Origin: Shackletoniella antarctica
Lineage (GTDB): Bacteria > Cyanobacteriota > Cyanobacteriia > Phormidesmidales > Phormidesmidaceae
Direction of reading: 5' to 3'
Length of the DNA stretch: 43,058 nucleotides
NCBI GenBank assembly: GCA_003241845.1
Contig: QBMN01000010.1
Coordinates: 1 to 43,058, forward strand
The notes below the pieces were generated by a model. It saw only the letters and a list, made by a program, of their open reading frames with translations. It did not search any database and was not told the DNA's origin. Made by a program: the position numbers and the translations under genes. This document shows, one piece after another, positions 1 to 8,219 of the stretch (the stretch's first letter is position 1; every line of letters begins with the position of its first letter).

Positions 1-19
1 CCCCTCACCCACTCACCCC

Positions 20-1012
20 ATGCTCACCGCCACCCCAACCCTCAACCAGGTCTTCGAAGACTACAAACATCGCCAGATCACCCTCACCATTCTCGGCTCC
101 GGGGCCTGGGGCAGCGCCCTGGCCCACATCGCCAACGGCAATGGCCACACGGTGCGGATGTGGTCGCGCAGCGGCGACCTCTCCCTGGAGGATGCCGTCG
201 ATGGGGCCGAGGTGATCATGTCGGCCATCTCCATGAAGGGGGTGCCGGAGCTGGTGCATCGGCTCAAGGGGTTGACTATTCCTGAGACCACAGTATTCGT
301 GACCGCCACGAAGGGGCTAGATCCTGAGACTACGCTGACCCCCTCGGCGATCTTTCAGCGGGCGTTTCCGCACCATGCCGTAGCGGTGCTCTCTGGCCCC
401 AACCTGTCGAAGGAAATTGAAGCTGGCCTGCCCGCCGCCACGGTGATCGCCTGTGAGAATGAAACCGCCGCCGAGGCCGTGCAGCATGTATTTGCCGGGG
501 AAAACTTCCGCACCTACAGCAGCACCGACCCCCTGGGGGCCGAGCTGGGGGGCACGCTGAAGAACGTAATTGCGATCGCCGTCGGCGTCTGCGAAGGTCT
601 AAAGCTGGGGGCAAACGCGCGATCAGCCCTGATCACCCGCGCCCTGCCCGAGGTGATGCGCATTGGCACCCACCTGGGCGGTCAGCCCGAAACCTTTTTG
701 GGCCTTTCGGGCCTGGGCGATATGCTGGCCACCTGCACCAGCGTGCTCAGCCGCAACTACCGGGTGGGCTACGGTTTAGCTGAGGGCAAACCGCTAGAGC
801 AAATTCTCGCCGAGCTGGGCAGCACCGCCGAGGGGGTCAACACCGCCCGCGTGCTGCACGACATTGCCCAGCGCGAGCAGATCTCGGTGCCGATTTCGCA
901 GCAGGTGTATCTGCTGCTCAAGGGCGATATCTCTGCCGAAGAAGCGGTCGCCGCCCTAATGGAGCGCAAGCTCAAGGCCGAAGATTACCAAGAGGTCTTG
1001 CAGAACGATTGA
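20..1012 (+). CDS. gpsA: NAD(P)H-dependent glycerol-3-phosphate dehydrogenase
   Basis: This soluble enzyme reduces dihydroxyacetone phosphate to sn-glycerol 3-phosphate, the backbone for membrane lipid synthesis. The Rossmann motif GSGAWGSA lies at residues 26-33, the substrate-site segment LSGPNLSKEIEAGLPA at 124-139, the catalytic-lysine region GGTLKN near residue 181, and the conserved GLSGLGDMLATC segment at 228-239. The 330-residue length is normal for the family. The first 20 residues precede the Rossmann strand and look like a weak extension, but no better ATG lies before the motif, so the ATG at 20 is kept. The gene is alone on its strand and is followed by an intergenic stretch before a convergent hypothetical gene. 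Identification rests on family motifs and is secure. Confidence 0.95.
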   Translation: MLTATPTLNQVFEDYKHRQITLTILGSGAWGSALAHIANGNGHTVRMWSRSGDLSLEDAVDGAEVIMSAISMKGVPELVHRLKGLTIPETTVFVTATKGLDPETTLTPSAIFQRAFPHHAVAVLSGPNLSKEIEAGLPAATVIACENETAAEAVQHVFAGENFRTYSSTDPLGAELGGTLKNVIAIAVGVCEGLKLGANARSALITRALPEVMRIGTHLGGQPETFLGLSGLGDMLATCTSVLSRNYRVGYGLAEGKPLEQILAELGSTAEGVNTARVLHDIAQREQISVPISQQVYLLLKGDISAEEAVAALMERKLKAEDYQEVLQND

Positions 1013-1051
1013 TACCAAATCCGAATCCCATAACCCCGATTCCTAAAAGGT

Positions 1052-1086
1052 CAAACCGTAGGGGCGAATTGCGTTCGCCCTCCCGA
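1052..1086. repeat. Degenerate copy of a GTAGGGGCG palindrome
   Basis: GTAGGGGCGAATTGCG is followed by an imperfect reverse complement (TTCGCCCT), giving a short hairpin. It resembles the perfect GTAGGGGCGCAC palindrome at 8851-8878 and a third degenerate copy near 28652. It sits between gpsA and the convergent hypothetical gene and may act as a weak terminator (inference). Confidence 0.4.
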
Positions 1087-1158
1087 ATCGGGGGTAAACA
1101 AACCTGAGTCTCCAATGCAGGGGTGCGTAGATATATGGGCTTTGCCTGCGGTCTCTAG

Positions 1159-1830
1159 TTAGACAGATTCAACAATGGCGGCGGCCTCGGTGTCTGCGGC
1201 AGTGAGCGGTTCTGGGGCAGGAGCCTCTATGGCCGCAGGGTCAAGGGTCTCGAGCGCATCTAGGCCGGGGGCATCTGCGATATCAGCATCTACGGTTTCC
1301 CCAGCGTCAGGCAGCTCCATCTCGGCGATGGTCATATCTGCATCAGCGGGTTTGAGGTCAGCAGGTTCAAGCTCAGCAGGTTCAAGCTCAGCGGCCTCGG
1401 CAATGGCTTCAGCCACCGCTGGCTCGACCACTTTAGGGCTCGGGTATGGGGTTACAGGGGCTTTGGCCTGGGGTTCGCTGACAACGACGGCAGCGGTCTT
1501 GGCCGGCTTGGCCGTGGTCTTGGCCTTGGCCACGGTGGGAATTTCGCCCGTGAGCAACAGCTGGCGAACAATGCCGCCGTCGAGGTCGGGGGTGCCTTTG
1601 GCCTGGGAGAGGTCGGCAATTTTTTGCCCCAGGGCCTGGCCCGCCTGGGTGGCTTCGTCTAGGGTGCTGTAGCTCTGCTGCGCGAGCCGCTGCACCGCCA
1701 GGGTGAGTTCTTTGTTGCCGCGTCGGGTGGCGGGCTGAATGCCGCTGGCCACTAGGGTATCTTTGACGCCGCGCCGCAGGGCGGCTTGAATTTGGCGCCC
1801 AGTGAGAGTAGATTGGTTGACCGATGCCAT
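1159..1830 (-). CDS. Hypothetical protein with Ala/Pro/Glu-rich tail
   Basis: I do not recognise a named family. The first ~95 residues are a compact, basic-to-neutral, mostly helical region (TGRQIQAALRRGVKDTL and similar) that looks like the folded part. Residues ~100-223 are low complexity, rich in alanine, proline and glutamate, with a repeated ELEPAELEPADLKPAD pattern, and are probably disordered. No signal peptide or membrane segment is visible. A GAGGAAA ribosome binding site lies about 7 nt before the ATG on the minus strand, which supports the start. It is divergent from the TPR lipoprotein gene. A cytoplasmic structural or scaffold role is possible but unsupported. Confidence 0.7.
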   Translation of the reverse strand: MASVNQSTLTGRQIQAALRRGVKDTLVASGIQPATRRGNKELTLAVQRLAQQSYSTLDEATQAGQALGQKIADLSQAKGTPDLDGGIVRQLLLTGEIPTVAKAKTTAKPAKTAAVVVSEPQAKAPVTPYPSPKVVEPAVAEAIAEAAELEPAELEPADLKPADADMTIAEMELPDAGETVDADIADAPGLDALETLDPAAIEAPAPEPLTAADTEAAAIVESV

Positions 1831-1846
1831 AGCGTTTCCTCGTTAC

Positions 1847-1891
1847 TGCGTTCTGTGAAAATTGTGAATTCTGCGTTCTGTGAAAACTGTG
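1847..1891. repeat. 25-bp-period direct repeat at a divergent promoter
   Basis: The 20-mer TGCGTTCTGTGAAAATTGTG at 1847-1866 recurs with one mismatch at 1872-1891. It lies between two divergent genes, and the second copy contains the GTG proposed as the start of the TPR gene. It could be a paired operator or a local duplication. Confidence 0.5.
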
Positions 1892-2707
1892 GGAAAGTTG
1901 GCTGAGCCAGGGCTGGCCCAAGGCCAAGCTACAGCAGAACTGCGGCTTTGCCTTGCTGTGTGGAATACATCGCTGCTCTGCACGGCCCTGGCCCTGGCGG
2001 GCTGCCAGCAGGAGGTGACGGTGCCCTGGCAGCAGGCTGTCCTTTCGCCAGCGGCGTTAGAGACAATTGCCTACCCACCCTTTTTAGTCGATGCTGCGGG
2101 CGCTGCCATCTATCGGCAGCAGGGGTTAGTCTTTCGCCAGCAGGGAAATTTTGAACGGGCGATCGCCACCCTCAAGATCGCCGCCGCCCTTGACCCGCGC
2201 AATCCCGATGGCCAGGTCTTGCTGGGCTGGACTCAGCACCTGGCCGGGTTTGCGCCCCCCGCGATCGCTGCCCTGCAAACCGCCCTCACCCACAGCCCCG
2301 ACCACCTGCCCGCCCTCAACGCTCTGGGCATTGTTTACCTGGTAGATGGCCAGCTAGAGGCGGCGGTAGAAACCCACACCCGCGCCGCCCAGCTTCAGCC
2401 GAGTAACGAAATTGCCCACTATAACCTCAGTCTGGCCTACCAGCGTCTGGGCCAGGGGGATGAGGCGATCGCCGCTGCCCAAACCGCCACCGAGCTAGAG
2501 CCGGGCAACCCCCACCCCTGGGTGGCGCTAGCCCTAGCCTACTGGTCGGCGGGCAACTCTACCCAGGCCGTGGCCAACTATCGCCAGGCGCTGAGCCTAG
2601 ACAGTCGCTACATCAGCCGAGGCTACCTAGATCATCTAGAACAGGCCGGGTTTAGCCCAGATCAGATTGAGGCGACGGAGGAGATTCGCCAGGCGGCAGG
2701 TCTTTAG
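1880..2707 (+). CDS. TPR-repeat lipoprotein
   Basis: This is a probable exported, lipid-anchored tetratricopeptide protein. A hydrophobic stretch ending in the lipobox LAGC (cysteine near residue 42) is followed by tandem TPR units from about residue 75 to 255: RQQGNFERAIATLKIAAALDP, then DHLPALNALGIVYL, EIAHYNLSLAYQRLG and HPWVALALAYWSAG with their partner helices. TPR arrays are protein-docking modules, and the partner is unknown. The start is uncertain. The GTG at 1880 gives an unusually long 41-residue leader, while an in-frame GTG near 1960 would give a short leader without basic residues. The start lies inside a direct repeat (1847-1891), so the true start may have been moved by duplication. 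Confidence 0.8.
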   Translation: MKTVGKLAEPGLAQGQATAELRLCLAVWNTSLLCTALALAGCQQEVTVPWQQAVLSPAALETIAYPPFLVDAAGAAIYRQQGLVFRQQGNFERAIATLKIAAALDPRNPDGQVLLGWTQHLAGFAPPAIAALQTALTHSPDHLPALNALGIVYLVDGQLEAAVETHTRAAQLQPSNEIAHYNLSLAYQRLGQGDEAIAAAQTATELEPGNPHPWVALALAYWSAGNSTQAVANYRQALSLDSRYISRGYLDHLEQAGFSPDQIEATEEIRQAAGL

Positions 2708-3022
2708 AGGACGTTTGGGATTTAGATGTTGGAGTTTGGGGGTTGGGGGTGCGCGATCGCTCAAACTCTTGCAGCGCATCACTGGTGCCGATGTCGTTTG
2801 CCCGCTCTACGAAGTGGGGAATCACCTCTGGCATATTCACACCTGGCACATTCACACCTGGCACATTCACACCTGGAAACGTAGGGCTGGTATCGACTTC
2901 CTTGATATTTACTTAGTGCAGCCGTGCTAATGCTAATAAACCCTGGCCTTTATACCCTCAGATGGGGGTAATAAAGACCCAGGCTGTGCGACGCTGCTTT
3001 AATTCATCCAGGTGCCCCAGCT
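2708..3022. other. Intergenic region with a short tandem repeat
   Basis: This stretch of about 315 bases holds no convincing gene. The reading frames across it are low complexity and cross the 15-bp tandem repeat at 2828-2872. The promoter of the SMP-30-like gene should lie in its right half, but no clear consensus was picked out. Confidence 0.6.
2828..2872. repeat. Three 15-bp tandem repeats
   Basis: CTGGCATATTCACAC is followed by two copies of CTGGCACATTCACAC, then CTGGAAAC. The array differs at a single base between the first and later units. It is noncoding as far as can be judged, and slippage is the likely origin. Confidence 0.9.
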
Positions 3023-3910
3023 ATGCCCCCTGCTACTCTGCCAGAGCTATCGGCCCAAAACCTGCTCCACGCCCGCGCCCGCCTGGGGGAAGGCCCCCTG
3101 TGGGACAGCGACAAACAGGTGCTCTACTGGGTAGATATTCTCAACCACCGGGTGCATGTGTTTGAGCCCAGCAGCGGCGACGACTGCCACTGGGATGTGG
3201 GCGGTGTGGGCAGCGCCCTGGCGCTGATGGCGGGCGAAAAACTGCTGTTGGCCATGGGTGATCGCATCACCACCCTAGACCTCACATCGGGCGCGGTAGA
3301 CACCCTGACCACCCTCACCTTCGACACCCCCGGCACCCGCTTCAACGACGGCAAGTGCGACCCCCAGGGACGCTTTTGGGTTGGCACCCTTAGCCCCGCG
3401 CTAGGCACCGCCGCCCTCTATCGCTACGACCCCGACGGCTCGGTGCACACCATGGAAACGGGGCTGACTATTTCAAACGGCCTGGGCTGGAGCCCCGACG
3501 GCAATAGCTTTTATTTGATCGACTCGCCCCAGCGTAAGATCTTTGCCTACCGGTTTGACGGGGCCACCGGGGAGATCAGCGATCGCTGTACCGCGGTCGA
3601 CCTCGGCGATGAGCCGGTGGAGCCCGACGGCCTGGCGATCGACCGCGACGGCAATCTCTGGACAGCCCTGTGGGATGGCTGGGCGGTGGCCTGTTTTAGC
3701 CCAGCTGGCAAAGCCCTGGGCCGGGTTAAACTACCCGTGCAGCGCCCCACCTGCCCCACCTTTGGTGGCCCAGATCTCTCGACGCTCTACGTCACCACCG
3801 CCTCGGTGGGGCTGAGCCAGCAGGAGATTCAGCAGGGGTTCTACGCGGGGGATGTGTTTGCGATCGCCGCCCCGACCCCCGGCCTGCCGACAAATCTCTT
3901 TGGGGCTTAA
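3023..3910 (+). CDS. SMP-30/gluconolactonase family hydrolase
   Basis: This is a probable calcium- or zinc-dependent sugar lactonase of the SMP-30/LRE family, a six-bladed propeller. Family marks are the N-terminal metal-ligand segment RLGEGPLWD (residues ~19-27, with the glutamate ligand), NDGKCDPQGRFWVGT (~108-122), SNGLGWSPDG (~152-161) and the aspartate-bearing PDGLAIDRDGNLWTA (~203-217). The length of 295 is typical. No signal peptide is present, so it is likely cytoplasmic. In other bacteria such enzymes open aldonolactones, but the substrate cannot be read from sequence here. It is followed on the same strand by the ferric-reductase-like gene after a repeat-bearing gap. Confidence 0.88.
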   Translation: MPPATLPELSAQNLLHARARLGEGPLWDSDKQVLYWVDILNHRVHVFEPSSGDDCHWDVGGVGSALALMAGEKLLLAMGDRITTLDLTSGAVDTLTTLTFDTPGTRFNDGKCDPQGRFWVGTLSPALGTAALYRYDPDGSVHTMETGLTISNGLGWSPDGNSFYLIDSPQRKIFAYRFDGATGEISDRCTAVDLGDEPVEPDGLAIDRDGNLWTALWDGWAVACFSPAGKALGRVKLPVQRPTCPTFGGPDLSTLYVTTASVGLSQQEIQQGFYAGDVFAIAAPTPGLPTNLFGA

Positions 3911-3940
3911 CCCGATATCCATTAGCATTGCCTGAATGCT

Positions 3941-3957
3941 GGTGGGCAATGCCCACC
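3941..3957. repeat. Dispersed palindrome GGTGGGCA-n-TGCCCACC, copy 1
   Basis: GGTGGGCAATGCCCACC followed by CTACG is an 8-bp-arm palindrome. Further copies lie at 7952-7968, 15916-15928 (shorter) and 35410-35426. It sits in the gap upstream of the ferric-reductase-like gene. Confidence 0.85.
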
Positions 3958-3985
3958 CTACGCCCTAACCCCCTGGAGCCTGACC

Positions 3986-5323
3986 ATGCGCCGTCTCTTC
4001 ATGCAGAGCCCCATTGCCCTAGCCGCCCTGTGGATTGTGGCCTACCTGGCGATTATTTTGCTGCCCTTGGCGGTGGTGTTGCTGCACCCGGCCCCAGCGG
4101 CGCGGGGCTTTTGGACAGAGTTTTCGGTGGCGCTGGGGTTTATTGGCCTGGCGCTGATGGCGCTGCAATTTGTGCTGGCGGCGCGGGTCAACCGCATTGA
4201 GGCCTCCTACGGCATCGACATTCTGATTCAGTTTCACCGCTACACCTCGATTGTGGCCTTTGGCCTGGTGGTGATTCACCCGCTGATTTTGTTTGTCGCC
4301 CGACCTGAGACCCTGCAACTGCTAAATTTTCCTGAGGCACCGTGGCGGGCGCGGCTGGCGGTGATGAGCGTGCTGGCGTTCTGCACCATGGTGGCGACCA
4401 CGATCTGGCGCAAGCCGCTCAAAATCCCCTACGAGCCTTGGCGGGCGGCCCACTCGTTGCTGGCGGTGCTGGCGGTGGGGCTGGGCTTTGGCCACGGCAT
4501 TGGGGTGGGGTTTTACCTGGGCCAGTTTTGGCAGATTGTGCTGTGGTCGGGGTTTATGGCGGTAGCCCTGTGGCTGATTCTCTACGTGCGGCTGGTGAAG
4601 CCGCTGCTCATGACCAAGCGCCCCTACCTGGTCGAAGAAGTCGTCGAGCAGCGAGGCGACGTGTGGACCCTGGCCCTGCGCCCCCACGGCCACGACGGCT
4701 TTACCTTTGAGCCGGGGCAGTTTGCCTGGCTCACCCTGGGCATTACGCCCCTCGACCTGCGCGAGCACCCCTTCTCAATGTCGTCGAATGGCGACCGGGG
4801 CGATCGCATTGAGTTTGGCATCAAGGCCCTGGGCGATTTCACCAAACGCATCAAAGATGTGCAGCCCGGCACCAAGGCCTACCTCGACGGCCCCTACGGC
4901 GTTTTCACCACCGAGCGCTACTGGGATACCGCCGGGTTTGTGCTGATTGCGGGCGGGGTGGGCATCACCCCCATGTACAGCATGCTGCTCACCGCTGCCG
5001 AGCGCCGCGATGATCGGCCCTTTCTGCTGATCTACTCGGCCCCCAGATGGGATGACTTTACCTACCGAGAGGAACTCGAAGCGCTCAAGGAGAATCTAGA
5101 TCTTACCCTTGTCTATGTGCCGCGCCGTGGCCACGACGGCTGGGAGGGCGAAACCGGCTACGTCGATCAAGCCCTGCTAGAGCGCCATATCCCCCTCCAT
5201 CGGGGCAGCCGCCAGTACTTTACCTGCGCCGCCCCGGTGATGATGGATGCCGTGGAACGCGCCCTGTTTGACCTCAAGGTGCCCGTTACCCACGTCCACA
5301 TGGAGCATTTTAACTTGGCGTAG
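3986..5323 (+). CDS. Ferric-reductase-like transmembrane flavoprotein
   Basis: This membrane oxidoreductase has the layout of ferric reductases and NADPH oxidases. About six hydrophobic segments fill residues 1-205, with histidine pairs suited to haem (HRYTSIVAFGLVVIH at ~79-93, and HSLLAVLAVGLGFGH at ~156-170). The cytoplasmic half carries the FAD-binding motif EHPFSMSS (~258-265) and the nucleotide-binding motif GGVGITPMYSMLL (~316-328), with a C-terminal CAAP-type cysteine that usually contacts NADPH. It should pass electrons from NAD(P)H via FAD across the membrane. The acceptor (metal, oxygen or other) is not determined. Two starts, ATG 3986 and the ATG five codons later, are possible. 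A lipid kinase gene follows after a tandem repeat. Confidence 0.88.
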   Translation: MRRLFMQSPIALAALWIVAYLAIILLPLAVVLLHPAPAARGFWTEFSVALGFIGLALMALQFVLAARVNRIEASYGIDILIQFHRYTSIVAFGLVVIHPLILFVARPETLQLLNFPEAPWRARLAVMSVLAFCTMVATTIWRKPLKIPYEPWRAAHSLLAVLAVGLGFGHGIGVGFYLGQFWQIVLWSGFMAVALWLILYVRLVKPLLMTKRPYLVEEVVEQRGDVWTLALRPHGHDGFTFEPGQFAWLTLGITPLDLREHPFSMSSNGDRGDRIEFGIKALGDFTKRIKDVQPGTKAYLDGPYGVFTTERYWDTAGFVLIAGGVGITPMYSMLLTAAERRDDRPFLLIYSAPRWDDFTYREELEALKENLDLTLVYVPRRGHDGWEGETGYVDQALLERHIPLHRGSRQYFTCAAPVMMDAVERALFDLKVPVTHVHMEHFNLA

Positions 5324-5368
5324 TGTCGGGGTGAGGGGCCGCCGCCGCCCACCCTGAGTAAATTTCCC

Positions 5369-5452
5369 CAGCAAGCCCTAGACAGCAAGCCCTAGACAGC
5401 AAGCCCCAGACAGCAAACCCCAGACAGCAAGCCCCAGACAGCAAACCCAGGC
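5369..5452. repeat. Six 14-bp tandem repeats upstream of the lipid kinase
   Basis: The units run CAGCAAGCCCTAGA, the same again, CAGCAAGCCCCAGA, CAGCAAACCCCAGA, CAGCAAGCCCCAGA, and then a decaying sixth copy. The array ends 28 bases before the lipid kinase start codon, inside its probable leader. Confidence 0.92.
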
Positions 5453-5479
5453 AGTAACCCCTAGCAAGAATCGCCAGAG

Positions 5480-6478
5480 ATGAACACCCTACTGATTGTT
5501 AACCCCACCTCTGGCCCCAGCGAGAATCCTGACGATCTGGTGTCCAGTCTCACAACCGCCCTGCAAAATCAGGGCATTGAGGCTGAGGTCTGCCCCACCA
5601 CTCCCGACGAAGATGGCCAGGGGCTGGCGGCGGCGGCGGCTAAAGCGGGCACCCAACTGGTGATTGTCGCCGGGGGCGATGGCACCATTGAAGCCGTGGC
5701 CCGGGGGCTGGCCCACAGTCAGACGGTGTTGGGCATATTGTCCCAGGGCACCCGCAACAATATTGCCGCCAGCCTAGAGATTCCCACCGATGTCACCCAG
5801 GCCGTGCGGGTGATTAAGGAGGGCGATCGCCGCCAGATCGACATGGGCAAAGCCAACCACCACTACTTTATGGAAGTCGTCGGCATCGGCCTAGAGGCCT
5901 CTCTATTTCCCTGCGGTGATGAGGTTAAAGAGGGTATCAAAAACAACTATTGGGCTGCCCTTAAAAACTTCTTTTGGGGCCTCAGAACATTCTTGCAGTT
6001 TAAGCAACACCGCCTGGTCTTGCGCTTTGATGGCAGACTGGCGCGGCTGCGTACCCTACAAGTGAATATCTGCAACAGCCCCCGCTACGGGGTTGAGTTT
6101 GCCCTCGCCCCCGATGCCAAAATGGATGACGGCAAACTCGATCTGATCTACATCGATAAGCCCTCTAAGTGGGAGCATTTTCGCCACTTCTTTGCGGCCA
6201 TGCGGGGCAAACATTTGCCCCATAAGCGGCTGCAAATGCATCAGGCCACCACCATTGAAGTCAGAAGCTATCCATCCCTAGATGTGCATGCCGACGGAGA
6301 ATATATCGGCACTACGCCGGTTATGGTTGAGGTGGTGCCCAAAGCCCTCTGGATTTGCGTGCCCACCCCTGAGCTGCTGACCCAGTTTGCAGAAGAAAAC
6401 GCCGTTGACGAGCGCAACAATTTTTTCAGTTTCGGCCAGCCAGCTGAAGTCCCTGAGCAGGTGCCGCCCCAAAGCTAA
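5480..6478 (+). CDS. Diacylglycerol kinase-family lipid kinase (YegS-like)
   Basis: This is a probable ATP-dependent lipid kinase. It has the DAGK catalytic signature: the N-terminal IVNPTSGPSENP (residues ~5-16), the glycine-rich nucleotide loop GGDGTIEAVARGL (~63-75), and GTRNNIAASL (~89-98), where the usual GTGN is GTRN. The C-terminal beta-domain ends with DGEYIGTTPV (~272-281), a normal YegS feature. The 332-residue length fits the family, and the last ~30 residues are a weakly conserved tail. The substrate (diacylglycerol, phosphatidylglycerol or a sphingoid) cannot be told. A PAP2 phosphatase converges on it, so the two may act on related lipid phosphates (inference). A tandem repeat lies immediately upstream. 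Confidence 0.88.
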   Translation: MNTLLIVNPTSGPSENPDDLVSSLTTALQNQGIEAEVCPTTPDEDGQGLAAAAAKAGTQLVIVAGGDGTIEAVARGLAHSQTVLGILSQGTRNNIAASLEIPTDVTQAVRVIKEGDRRQIDMGKANHHYFMEVVGIGLEASLFPCGDEVKEGIKNNYWAALKNFFWGLRTFLQFKQHRLVLRFDGRLARLRTLQVNICNSPRYGVEFALAPDAKMDDGKLDLIYIDKPSKWEHFRHFFAAMRGKHLPHKRLQMHQATTIEVRSYPSLDVHADGEYIGTTPVMVEVVPKALWICVPTPELLTQFAEENAVDERNNFFSFGQPAEVPEQVPPQS

Positions 6479-6503
6479 CGGCGCTATTCTCTACTATCGC
6501 AGC

Positions 6504-7175
6504 TTAAATTCCCCCGATTTGAGCCAGGCCTTGCAGACAGGCCCCCAGCCAGATGCCCCCAGCCACCCAGCCGCTCAACACATCGGTGGGCCAGTGCACC
6601 CCCAGATACATGCGGCTAAACCCCACCCCTAGGGTGACAACCATCGCCACGGTAGCCGTAATGCCCAGGGGAACGCTAAAAAAAGCGGTGAAGCTGGCGG
6701 CCAGCAGCCCATAGAACGAAATTGCGCTCATTGAATGGCCGCTGGGAAAGCTGTAGTCCATCGGGCGCTTAGACGATGCCCACAGTTCGGGTCTTTCTCG
6801 CTTAAAAAAAGATTTAAAAATGCCGTTGAGCAGCCAAGACCCCCCCAGCCCAATGGCCAAGACCAAGGCTGCGATCGCCTCATCGCGGTAGGCCAAAATT
6901 CCCCCCACCACCATCACCAACGGGATCGTGACTTCGCCCTGGGCCAGCCAGGTGATAGCCGCCATGACCCGATCTAGGGTGGGGTTGGCCCAGTCTTTAA
7001 ACCTCAGCAGGCAGGCCTCTTCAAAGGGTCGCAGCCAGTCTACTAACAGAAATCGCGCAAAGAGAGCACCGAGCGTTAAAACCAGCGCCCCCGCCACCAG
7101 CCCCACCAGCAGGTAGGGCACAAAGGCCAAGAACGACTGGAACAACCAGTAAAGGCGGGTGCTCACCACTGCCAT
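6504..7175 (-). CDS. PAP2-superfamily membrane phosphatase
   Basis: This is an integral membrane lipid-phosphate phosphatase. All three catalytic motifs are present: KRERP preceded by K121 (K-x6-RP, residues 121-129), PSGH at 144-147, and SR-x5-H-x3-D at residues 187-198. About six hydrophobic segments surround them. It probably removes phosphate from phosphatidate, undecaprenyl pyrophosphate or a related lipid on the outer face of the membrane. A ribosome site AGGAGA stands 8 nt before the ATG. It converges with the lipid kinase gene with a 25-base gap. Confidence 0.9.
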   Translation of the reverse strand: MAVVSTRLYWLFQSFLAFVPYLLVGLVAGALVLTLGALFARFLLVDWLRPFEEACLLRFKDWANPTLDRVMAAITWLAQGEVTIPLVMVVGGILAYRDEAIAALVLAIGLGGSWLLNGIFKSFFKRERPELWASSKRPMDYSFPSGHSMSAISFYGLLAASFTAFFSVPLGITATVAMVVTLGVGFSRMYLGVHWPTDVLSGWVAGGIWLGACLQGLAQIGGI

Positions 7176-7395
7176 TGAAAATCTCCTGAAATAGCCGACT
7201 CGGCGCTGCTGACATTGTATGCGTTGATTGACTTCCCCCCAGCCCTAGCGCCACCGCTAGGGGCCGCTGCATCTGTGGCTTGACTTGCATCTGGCCTGCA
7301 TTTGTGGCTCTTCTAGATTGAGCCATCCGATACAGGCGCTGCTCTAACAGTGAGGATTACCATAAATCCTTCAGCCCTATTGCAGCGGGTAACCT

Positions 7396-7716
7396 ATGTC
7401 ATCGCCATCAAACCGTGAATTAGAGCCTGAGACCCCATCAGCCTCACTGCTAGACCGCATCTTTCGAGATAGTGAGGGTCAAATTATCATCGGTCAAGCC
7501 CCCAACCTGCCGCTCATGGTGGGGTTAGCTGCTACCGTGCTGCAAGCCATTCTCCCCAGCGGCAGCGGCCAGGCAGCCCTAGACCTGATCGCCTTTGGCG
7601 CATGGTTTACCTGGGCCTGGCAAGAACTCTTTGACGGGGTCAACTACTTCCGGCGATCGCTGGGTTTGCTGGGTCTGCTGGGTCTGCTGGCCGCAAGGCT
7701 ATCCGGCGGTCTCTAG
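7396..7716 (+). CDS. Small conserved membrane protein
   Basis: This 106-residue protein has a polar N-terminus (~1-38) and two hydrophobic stretches (~39-55 and ~62-103) separated by a short loop. The central NLPLMVGLAATVLQ and FGAWFTWAWQELFDGVNYFRRSLG segments resemble a cyanobacterial family of unknown function that I recall without a firm name. No catalytic motif is visible. The C-terminus contains a leucine/glycine run (GLLGLLGLLA) encoded by a short triplet-like repeat. It stands alone on the plus strand upstream of a repeat-rich gap. Confidence 0.75.
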   Translation: MSSPSNRELEPETPSASLLDRIFRDSEGQIIIGQAPNLPLMVGLAATVLQAILPSGSGQAALDLIAFGAWFTWAWQELFDGVNYFRRSLGLLGLLGLLAARLSGGL

Positions 7717-7832
7717 TCCCCGTCTTGACGCCCGTCGCCCAAGGGCTTTCGCCCGAGACCTTGCGGCCTAAGACAGAGAACCCCAGCCCTGTCAATGTGG
7801 CCAAACTATTCGCGCAATGCCTATAGGTTAAA

Positions 7833-8085
7833 GGGGCTCTGGCCCCGACCACCAGGGAGTGAACTCCCTGGCTCATCACAAAAGTCTGCTAAAGCAGACT
7901 GGGAAACTTAGCCCACAATCCTCTTTAGAGGAATGGCACTGAATTAAGGCTGGTGGGCAGTGCCCACCCTACGGCAGATCAAGGCTTCTGGCGATCTGCA
8001 AGGGTTAATATTAGCTTATGTCAGTGCCATTCCTCTTTAGAGGATTTCAGCTTTGAGCCTAGGACTAGCAGTCCTAGGCTCAAAG
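7833..8085. repeat. Cluster of REP-like hairpins
   Basis: Hairpins in order: GGGG/CCCC at 7833-7846, CCAGGGAG/CTCCCTGG at 7852-7871, AGTCTGCT/AGCAGACT at 7883-7900, TCCTCT/AGAGGA at 7919-7932, GGTGGGCA/TGCCCACC at 7952-7968, TCCTCT/AGAGGA again at 8031-8044, and a 16-bp stem with an AGC loop at 8051-8085. The two TCCTCT hairpins are also the ends of a larger 24-bp inverted repeat (7919-7942 against 8021-8044, two mismatches), so the centre looks like a small mobile or MITE-like unit. The type resembles cyanobacterial REP-like elements. Confidence 0.75.
7952..7968. repeat. Dispersed palindrome GGTGGGCA-n-TGCCCACC, copy 2
   Basis: GGTGGGCAGTGCCCACC is followed by CTACGG, as in copies at 3941 and 35410. 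It lies at the centre of the inverted repeat 7919-8044. Confidence 0.85.
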
Positions 8086-8168
8086 CCAATCCAAGGGATC
8101 GCCTCGTGAATCTCCACCTTGACATGACTGGACAGAGGAAGCTTAATGCGGCCCTACAGCTCAATACC

Positions 8169-8200
8169 AAAAGCCCGGCCATCAGAATGACCGGGCTTTT
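8169..8200. terminator. Bidirectional terminator hairpin
   Basis: AAAAGCCCGG at 8169-8178 pairs with CCGGGCTTTT at 8191-8200. It has A/T tracts on both sides, so it can end transcripts from either strand, chiefly the minus-strand CsbD-like gene that stops at 8220. Confidence 0.8.
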
Positions 8201-8219
8201 GGGCTAAGCCTGCTTTAAC

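Larger units (their letters stand above)
7717..8219. other. Repeat-rich intergenic region
   Basis: This 500-base stretch has no gene I can support. It holds a chain of perfect or near-perfect hairpins (7833-8085) and a terminator hairpin (8169-8200). The open frame that crosses it is made of repeat sequence. Confidence 0.75.

Noticed and set aside
1175-1672. Plus-strand frame opposite the hypothetical gene at 1159-1830
   Set aside because: Ser/Ala-rich antisense shadow; the minus-strand frame has a ribosome site and a folded part.
2652-2930. Small frames across the 15-bp tandem repeat
   Set aside because: They encode only repeat-derived residues (e.g. HTWHIHTW) and no domain.
5369-5452. CRISPR-like array
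   Set aside because: Units of 14 bp are contiguous, without spacers.
7953-8207. Plus-strand 84-residue frame
   Set aside because: It is built from the hairpin repeats and has no ribosome site.
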